A DNA stretch of 64,000 bases from Piromyces finnis. Taxonomy: Eukaryota; Neocallimastigomycota; Neocallimastigomycetes; Neocallimastigales; Neocallimastigaceae. Numbering within the stretch: the stretch's first letter is position 1; each line of letters starts with the position of its first letter. Below, piece after piece: positions 56,601 to 64,000 of this stretch. The translations under genes and the position numbers were made by a program. The stretch spans positions 310,001 through 374,000 of the forward strand of contig MCFH01000032.1 in NCBI GenBank assembly GCA_002104945.1, read 5' to 3'. The notes beneath the pieces are model-generated. The model saw nothing but the letters and a program-made list of their open reading frames with translations, was not told where the DNA came from and did not search any database.

Positions 56601-59600
56601 GATCTTTTGAACAAGTTTTAAATCCTTCCTCTTCTTCTTTAAATAATGCACCCAGGGATAGTAATGATGATGATTATGATAATAATTCATTTGAATCGTA
56701 TCAAGCACCTTCTTCCCATCAAAGTCAAATAACGGTAATGACCGATGATGGTAATTACAACGATGAATCCTTTGAAACCTACTCAAAAGATTCATCCTTT
56801 CAAAATACCAATAATAATCAAAGTCAAATAACGGTAATGACCGATGATGGTAATTACAACGATGAATCCTTTGAAACCTACTCAAAAAATTCATCCTCTC
56901 AAAATAAAAATAGTCAAAGTGGAATATCTTTTAACTCATCTTCTAATTCCAAAGATGATGAACAAATGTTTAATGGGGAAGAAAGAGAAAAAAAAGAAGA
57001 AGAAGAAGAAGAAAACAGGTATGAAAATACTTTTGAATCTATTTCAATTTCTACCTCGTCCAATACCGTTCCATCATTTGATCCTAGGAAAAAAGAGGCA
57101 GATAAGAATGATTATGAGGATGCTTCCTATGTAACTTACGGAATTGACGATAAGTATATTCAAGCTTTAAAAATGAAATCAAAAATGATTAATCTAAGAA
57201 AAAAGAAAAAATCTATGGTCATAGAAGAAAAGGAAGAAGGTATCATAATTTATTTTAATAATTTTTTTTAAAAATTATAAAAGTTTATATATCTATTTTT
57301 TTTTTACTATCTAATAATAATCAACCAAATAAAAATAATTTATATTGAATCATCATCTATTTTATATATATATTAATTATTTTTTTAATTTTAGATCCAT
57401 ACTATATTTATCATGACATTGATTATCCAATAAATAAAAAATCAAAAAATTTATTAGATTTATGGGTAAAGAAATCTATAAAAAAGAATAAAAATAGAGT
57501 ATCATCAGAAAATGAAAAAAATAAGAAGATAGATGAAGAAAATCATCCTATCAAAAATTCTGATTCAATACAATCACAAAAAGAAGAAGAAGAAGAAAAA
57601 GAAAAATCCCACGCCAAAAAATATGATATCTTTGGATATAAACTTACAGAAAAAGAAAAATTAACTTCATCCTTTTCTTCAATAAAACATAAAAATAAAC
57701 AGGTTCATTCATCATTATCTAATTCTAAAATTGATGCTCTCCCACCAGATAAATTAATAAAACCTGAAGAATCTTTGGTTCATGGTATGAACGAAAATGA
57801 TAATACTTTTTCTAGTTTGACGGATTTATCTTTAAAACATCATGAAACTATTGATGTAGAACAGGTATATATATCCTTTTTATTTATTCTTTTTTTTAAA
57901 AAAAAAAAAAAAATAGTAATTATAATCATTGTATATTGCTATTATTGTTATTGATACATTTATTATTACAATTACATTGATATTATTTTTTTCTTTGGTA
58001 TTATCTTTTTTATTGCTAATGTTTTTTTTTTTTTTAATTTTTATTAAAAAAATATTAATATTAATATATATTATATTTAATATGAAATCCATATTTCAAT
58101 AGGAAAATAATAAAAAGTGGGTCAATACCTACATTGAAATTACTAAAAAAAAGAAAAAGAAATTAGAGGAAGAGAAGAAAAAAAATGAAAATAATTTTCT
58201 TTCACCAACTTTATCCCCTATGCCTAAATATAATCCAATGATACAATGTGCAGGTAGGTTTCAACCTTTTTTCTTTTTTAATTTATATATTCTTTAGGAT
58301 GATGATCTAGAAAGCATACTCCACTTTTTGGAGGGGGTCGAGATCGGGCCCTCTGAAGTGGATTATTTTCATAATAAAAAAAAATACTTGAAAATGCAAC
58401 TAAATACATATATATTTAAAAGATAATTTATCCAACAAGTTATACCAAAAAATATTATTAGAAAAAGATACCTTGAAAAAAAATAAGGATAAAGAAAAAA
58501 TAAAAAAAATAATGAAAGGTAGATTTAAATTTTATTTATTAATAAAAAAAAATAATTAAAAGCTATAACTAAAAAAAATCATCTTTTTTCTTTTATTAAT
58601 AATTTTATTTTTAATGACTTTACTTTTTTTTTCATCTTGATTATAATTCCATCATTAGAAAAAGTAGTATCAAATTCAATGATTGAAAAAATACGACTAA
58701 AAAATGTTATGAAAAAAATGGATAATGTAATGGATAGAAAAGGATAATACAATCTAAATTAAAATTATATTTAATTTACTAATGCATACTTTTTTTTTTT
58801 TTTTTGCTAAATATATAGATGGAAAATATCGATAAATATGAACTTTCTAAAGATGAAAAACAAAAAATATTGTAAATATTAATATATAAATATGATAGAA
58901 TAGAAATGAGGGAATAAAAATATTAATTATATATATATTCATTTATCTTTTTCTTTTTTTTTTATTTTAATAATTCTATATAATACTATGCAACTACTAT
59001 GTAACCATTTATTTAGAAAAAATAATAAAGAATTATGTGAAAAAGAATACCTTCGTCATACAATTGAACATATTAAACGTAAAACGGTAGAAAAGGAAAT
59101 AGAAAAAATAATTCATAATGATTTTAAAAAATATAATATTACATCGGATGATCTTACTCATAAAGTAACTATTATTAAATTAAAAAATGAAAAATGATAA
59201 AAAAAAAAACCTTTTTTTTTTTAATAATATATAATAGAATATTCATATTAAAAATTTTATTATATTGAAATTAAAATAAAATTATAAATGAATATATAGA
59301 ATTATTTAAATATATGTAATATTGCTGGTGAATTAGTCAAAAATCAAACGTATTCCCTTGATCGTAATAAAATATGGGAAATGTTACTGGAAACAAATCA
59401 ATTAAAATTTGAAAATATTTATAAATCTTATCCTACAACCTGCCTAGACAATCTACCACCAACACCAATTATCTCAAATGATCAAATAAAGGATAATACT
59501 ACCTTATACGTAAAAAAGGGTAAGAAAAATAAATATTTATTTTTAATATAGAAAAAAAAAATAGTTTACTTTTGAAAATTCTATGAGTAATTCTTTTATT

Positions 59601-60700
59601 TTTTTTTCCTTTTTCCATAAAAAAAAAATTCAATTATTTTATTATTTGGCATAGCAGTAGCACCATCAAAAAAGAAAATTAATAATTATGTATCAAGGGC
59701 AAAAGAAGATCAACACCAACATGGCAGTAAAAATACAATCAAGGTGATTAAAAAAAATGCTTCAGAAGATTCAAAAGATATTCAAAATACTCATACATTG
59801 AAAAAGTCAACAACAGCAGCAGCAACAACTACAAATCATAAGAAAATAATAAATAAAAAGAAAGAAACCCATCCCACGACAAATAAAGTATCATCTATAG
59901 GAAAGGGAACAACGGCAACAACAATATCATCAAAATCAAAATATAAAAATCAAAATCAAAAATTAAAAAATAATGTATCAAATACAAGAAATTTTATGCA
60001 TTCTTCATCTTCTTCAGAAACATCATCGATATCATCCCTTTATGATGATTATTCAACAACAACAACAACAACAACAAGTTTATTCCTCTCAACTCATCAT
60101 TCTAAAACAATACATCCTAAATATTCATCAAAACATGCTCATAATAAATTCATTCATCATAACATTCCTCAACATGCATATTCTACCCCTGCCACAAAAA
60201 CTTTTAATCATCCACAATTCAAACTATCTAGTGATCATAGTAGTATGTATGAACCATCAAATTATTCAACTTCTTCCTCACCTTCACCTTCACCCTCCTC
60301 CTCCTCTTTCATATCCTCTATCTATTCATCACAAAGCATATCTCGAATACCTAGGAAAAAAAAATCTACCCTTCCTTCAAATCTTTACCTATCATCCACT
60401 TTTTCTACCTCGACCTCATCTTTTATGGATTCAACTCCATCTGATTCTACTCCATCATCATCATCATCTATTTCATTATGTTCAACTTGTTTTGGTGATG
60501 ATAAATATCAAAATTCAAATTATATATCTCCTCCTTCTTCTCGACAACAACATCATCATAACAGAAAATATTCTTCTTCTTCTTCTTCTTCTTCTTATCA
60601 TTCTACTTCTCTATCTTCTTCTACCCATATCATAGAAGAGGATTTTTCTGAATCTTTCTATTCTTCTTATATTTCTTCTACTTTATCGCGACATCGATAA
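53663..60700 (+). CDS. Nine-exon gene for a 1,928-residue acidic repeat protein, unknown function
   Basis: Exons: 53663-57239, 57395-57864, 58103-58253, 58462-58518, 58659-58726, 58819-58871, 59017-59164, 59300-59519, 59658-60700. All introns are GT...AG, and the summed lengths keep frame throughout (phases 1,0,1,1,0,2,0,1). Exon 1 encodes a very acidic Ser/Asn/Glu-rich region with four 24-residue repeats (about 467-560), an Asn/Asp tract, a His run near 756 and a 33-residue duplication (about 1019-1085). A short motif, Y-D-D-S-F-E-S and variants, recurs about twelve times. Exons 2-8 encode Lys/Glu-rich, probably coiled-coil sequence (KWVNTYIEITKKKKKKLEEE; YLRHTIEHIKRKTVEKEIEK). Exon 9 is Ser/Thr/His-rich. 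No enzyme domain is recognised. A cytoskeletal or basal-body scaffold is a guess only. Confidence 0.75.
55063..55345 (+). repeat. 72-bp coding tandem repeat, four copies
   Basis: Four units, starting at about 55063, 55135, 55207 and 55279, encode SLKSNSGSSENGQYDDSFES followed by IHNK. Copies differ at only a few bases, so they duplicated recently or are kept alike. Confidence 0.95.
56720..56905 (+). repeat. 99-bp coding duplication
   Basis: Two near-identical copies, 99 bases apart, encode QSQITVMTDDGNYNDESFET plus YSK. The variable spacer is Asn/Ser-rich. Confidence 0.95.
58299..58365 (+). ncRNA. GC-rich hairpin in intron 3, possible C/D-box-like RNA
   Basis: Inside an AT-rich intron this short island has far more G and C than anything near. 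TCCACTT (58320-58326) pairs with AAGTGGA (58356-58362), and GAGGG (58331-58335) with CCCTC (58349-58353). ATGATGA (58299-58305) fits a C box and CTGA (58353-58356) a D box, but the flanks do not pair as in a normal C/D snoRNA and the D box overlaps the stem. Its identity is uncertain. Confidence 0.3.
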
Positions 60701-61286
60701 TTATATCTTTTTTTTTTAATAATTATCATTATTTATTATTTAAGTTTTTTTTTTAAAAAAAAAATAATTGATATATTGTTTTAGATTTTAAAGATTACAA
60801 ATATATATATTAATATATCTATAAGCATAAGCGAGATCAAATTTTTAATAACTTTAAATAAATTTTTATTAATAATTAATAGATTTATAAATATATATAA
60901 TTCTTTATATTTAAAATATTATTAAAAAAGTAAAATAAAAATGTAGAGGCGTACATGATATATACGATCTGTATTATAGGTATTATGCGTTAAAAAAAAA
61001 AGAATTATAATTAATTCTAAATGAAAAAAAAAAAAAAAGTTTTCAATCAAAAATAGTTCTCTTAATTATAAATTATATATAATATATTAAATATAATGAT
61101 GATATATTAAAAAAAAAAAAACGAAAAAATTATCTCTAAAGATGAAAATGTTAGAATAATTATTTTTAAATTTTTAATAACAAAATGTTTATACTATTAT
61201 AGCATAAGAAAAAAGTTTTATTAATAATTATCTATAAAATGATGAAATTCTACCATCATCATTATCATCATCATTATTATTATTAT

Positions 61287-61606
61287 TAGTAGTAGTAGTA
61301 GTAGTAGTAATAGTAATAGTAATAGTAATAGTAATAGTAATAGTAATAGTAATAGTAATAGTAATAGTAAATAGTAATAGTAATAGTAATAGTAATAGTA
61401 ATAGTAATAGTAATAGTAATAGTAATAGTAATAGTAATAGAAATAGTAATAGTAATAGTAATAGTAATAGTAATAGTAATAGTAATAGTAATAGTAATAG
61501 TAATAGTAATAGTAATAGTAATAGTAATAGTAATAGTAATAGTAATAGTAATAGTAATAGTAATAGTAATAGTAATAGTAATAGTAATAGTAATAGTAAT
61601 AGTAAT
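61287..61606. repeat. Hexanucleotide array (AATAGT)n
   Basis: After a few AGT units, about 50 copies of AATAGT follow with only two interruptions (an extra A near 61370 and one G/T-to-A change near 61441). It is not a telomere repeat. A related ATT/AGT array codes the Asn/Ser tract of the LINE at about 32,040-32,290. Confidence 0.95.
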
Positions 61607-63431
61607 ATTTATTATTATTGTTATAATTATTATTATTATTATTTATTTTTACTAAAATTAATTTGCATATAAATTTCGTTTTCCTTGATTTTCTTTCCGC
61701 CTTTTATTATTATATAAAAAGGTATATTGTCCTTTTTATTTCATAGTAGACGTTTTTTTAAAAAAAAAAAAAGTTTAACCTTGTATCACAATAGACTTTT
61801 TTATATAAATTAAAATTATATAGTATTAATGATGAAAAAACGATAAAATGTAAAAAAAAAAAAAAAAAAAGAATATATATATTCCGAGCTTATTTCGAAC
61901 CGTTAAAAAAGGATACAAAAAAAAAACTTCATTAATAATAATGTTGATGTATTATGTTTTTTAGATGAGAAATTCATTGTTATATTCCTTTTTTTAAAAA
62001 AAGGAAAATCTTTTATTTTAAAATATTATTTAAAAAGGAATATATCAAAAATTCTCAAGTAATTATTGATTCTTTACCTTTTCATATTTTCATTAATTCT
62101 CTAAAATAAAATAAAATATAAAAAAGCCCTTTTTTTTAATTAGTGAAATACATAAAAATAGATTATACTGATTATTCGAGATAATAAATATTCAAATTTC
62201 ATATGTTGAAAAAAAAACTTTATATTATGTAAATTTGTTGCTTGCTTAATTAGCCATATCTACTAAACTTTATTTTCGAAAAATTCCAGATATATATATA
62301 TTATATATTTATACTATTTGGATATTTATAGGAACATTTAATTGAATATCCTTTTTTTTATATAAACTATATTTGTATTTCTTTTTTTTCTTTCTAACTG
62401 TTTTGATTTGGGTATAAGCCATTGTTTTATGAAAGTTAAAAAGAAATTTTAAAAGTATTAAAAATGTATTTTCAAAATATAAAAGATAACTTTAATGTTT
62501 CTTTATTCTCACTTTTTTCAAAAAATTAAGAAAAAAATTGTTATATTATTTAATTTGGGTGTTTTTTTTATTTATTTATTTTTTATTTTTTACATAAATT
62601 GTTACCCTTTTTTTCTTTTCTTTTCAAGACATGAATGGAAACAAATAAAGAATAAAAAAAAACAATTAAATGATTTTTTTTATTAAAACTTTAAAAATAA
62701 TCGGAAATGCCAATAAAATATATAAAAAAAAAAAAGAAAAAAAACAAAATAATTAGAAAAATAATTAGAAAATCTGTTAATAAAAGTAATCATAATAATA
62801 ATAATTTTGGTATTAATAAACTTTCTTTGATAACATTTTATTAGAATGTAAAATAAATGGTTTCTATTATTTTTTGCTTAACCTTATTTCTTTCTATTTC
62901 TATTATGTTGTAGTATGACTACCTGTTGTGATATACTATATTTTTTTTAAAAAAATAATTCATCAATACATTACTTTTAAAATTTAGAAATAATTTATAT
63001 ACCATTTGGTTATTTGGTTTACTACATAATGTGTTTTAATTATAAAAGAAAGTATAAAAGATTCGTTATCATTATCGTATATTATAGTAAGAAAAAACTC
63101 TTTTTTTTATTATTATTATCATTATTATAATCATTATTAGTTTTTAAATTTTTAAAAAAAGTTTTAAAGCAATTAAAGTTTGTATTATTCAGAAAAAGAA
63201 GAAAAAGCTTTTTTGTCCTTTTTTTTTTTTAATTATTATTTATATAAAGATATTAAAGAAGAACTAATAATGATTGCACCGTTCAACTATTTTTGCCATT
63301 TTTTTTTTCTTCAATAAAACTAATAATAATAAAAAAGCTTAAAAAAAAAAAAGACAAAAATAAATTTCTTTATTTCTCCATGACGATTATAATAAAATTA
63401 AAGTAAATGGATTCATTTTATTTATAGTATA

Positions 63432-63464
<33 letters not shown>

Positions 63465-63714
63465 GAATAGGAAAATGAAAATGGAAAAGGAGATGATTTT
63501 ATGAATTATAAAAAGTCATCCTAATTCTATAATTACTTTTAAAAAAAAAATAATTGACATCATTTTAACTATAACACCAAAAGTGATCAATAAAATTCGT
63601 TTCGTTTCATTTCATTGATAATTAAAAATAGTTGTTATATATAAAAGCACATTTACTAATAGCAATAGTTAATAATAAAAAATTAATAACAATAATAATA
63701 AATAAATAATAACA

Positions 63715-64000
<286 letters not shown>

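Noticed and set aside
58988-59197. Separate 69-residue gene
   Set aside because: Its body fits as exon 7 of the nine-exon gene with matching phases at 59017 and 59164; the ATG at 58988 lies in the preceding intron.
61287-61606. Telomere or CRISPR array
   Set aside because: The unit is an uninterrupted hexamer without spacers, is not a known telomere motif, and the host is eukaryotic.
62495-62686. Small membrane protein gene
   Set aside because: Composition is that of T runs read as Phe/Leu; no context or splice structure supports it.

Overview
The window looks like nuclear DNA of a very AT-rich fungus, most likely an anaerobic gut fungus (Neocallimastigomycota). The grounds are extreme AT content with long A/T homopolymers and (ATT)n tracts between genes, short GT...AG introns, Asn/Ser/Glu-rich proteins, a large SEL1-repeat protein, a G3BP-like NTF2+RRM protein, and Ty3 (chromodomain), copia and LINE elements. 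A social amoeba is a weaker alternative. The taxon is inference; the gene content is read from the sequence.

Positions 1 to about 30,630 are a stack of transposons. In order: a broken Ty3 integrase at the left edge; Ty3 element A (870-5459, 5' LTR, gag, RT-RNase H, then cut off); a decayed minus-strand copia element (about 5503-18590). The copia is split by a solo LTR (5794-6376, TSD aaata) and by complete Ty3 element B (10777-18192, TSD gccat), which itself holds a solo LTR (12958-13692, TSD ctagg). Next come a broken family B DNA polymerase exonuclease domain (18928-19966), a minus-strand Ty3 remnant F (19970-22319) with a solo LTR (20752-21182, TSD gattg), and a plus-strand remnant D (22320-30616). 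D is split by element C (22588-28823, TSD atttg), an intact minus-strand Ty3 element whose LTRs are almost identical and whose gag-pol is a single open frame.

The most interesting signal is shared by the three Ty3 families. The 10-11 bases just after the 5' LTR are the exact reverse complement of a stretch inside the same LTR, and that stretch lies 35-41 bases downstream of a TATA box. This is the arrangement expected for Tf1-type self-priming, where the 5' end of the mRNA folds back to prime reverse transcription, and no tRNA-type TGG primer site is seen.

From about 31,420 to 36,060 lies a minus-strand LINE (APE endonuclease, RT, zinc knuckle) that is open except for one in-frame TAA. The right half of the window holds host genes far apart: a three-exon G3BP-like gene (36834-38461, minus), a SEL1-repeat gene of about 2,296 codons (42088-49427, minus), small exons just upstream of it (49570-50006, minus), and a nine-exon gene for a 1,928-residue acidic, repeat-bearing protein (53663-60700, plus). 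Its eight introns all keep phase. The intergenic stretches hold homopolymers, a roughly 300-bp AATAGT array and a roughly 285-bp ATT array, with no recognisable genes.
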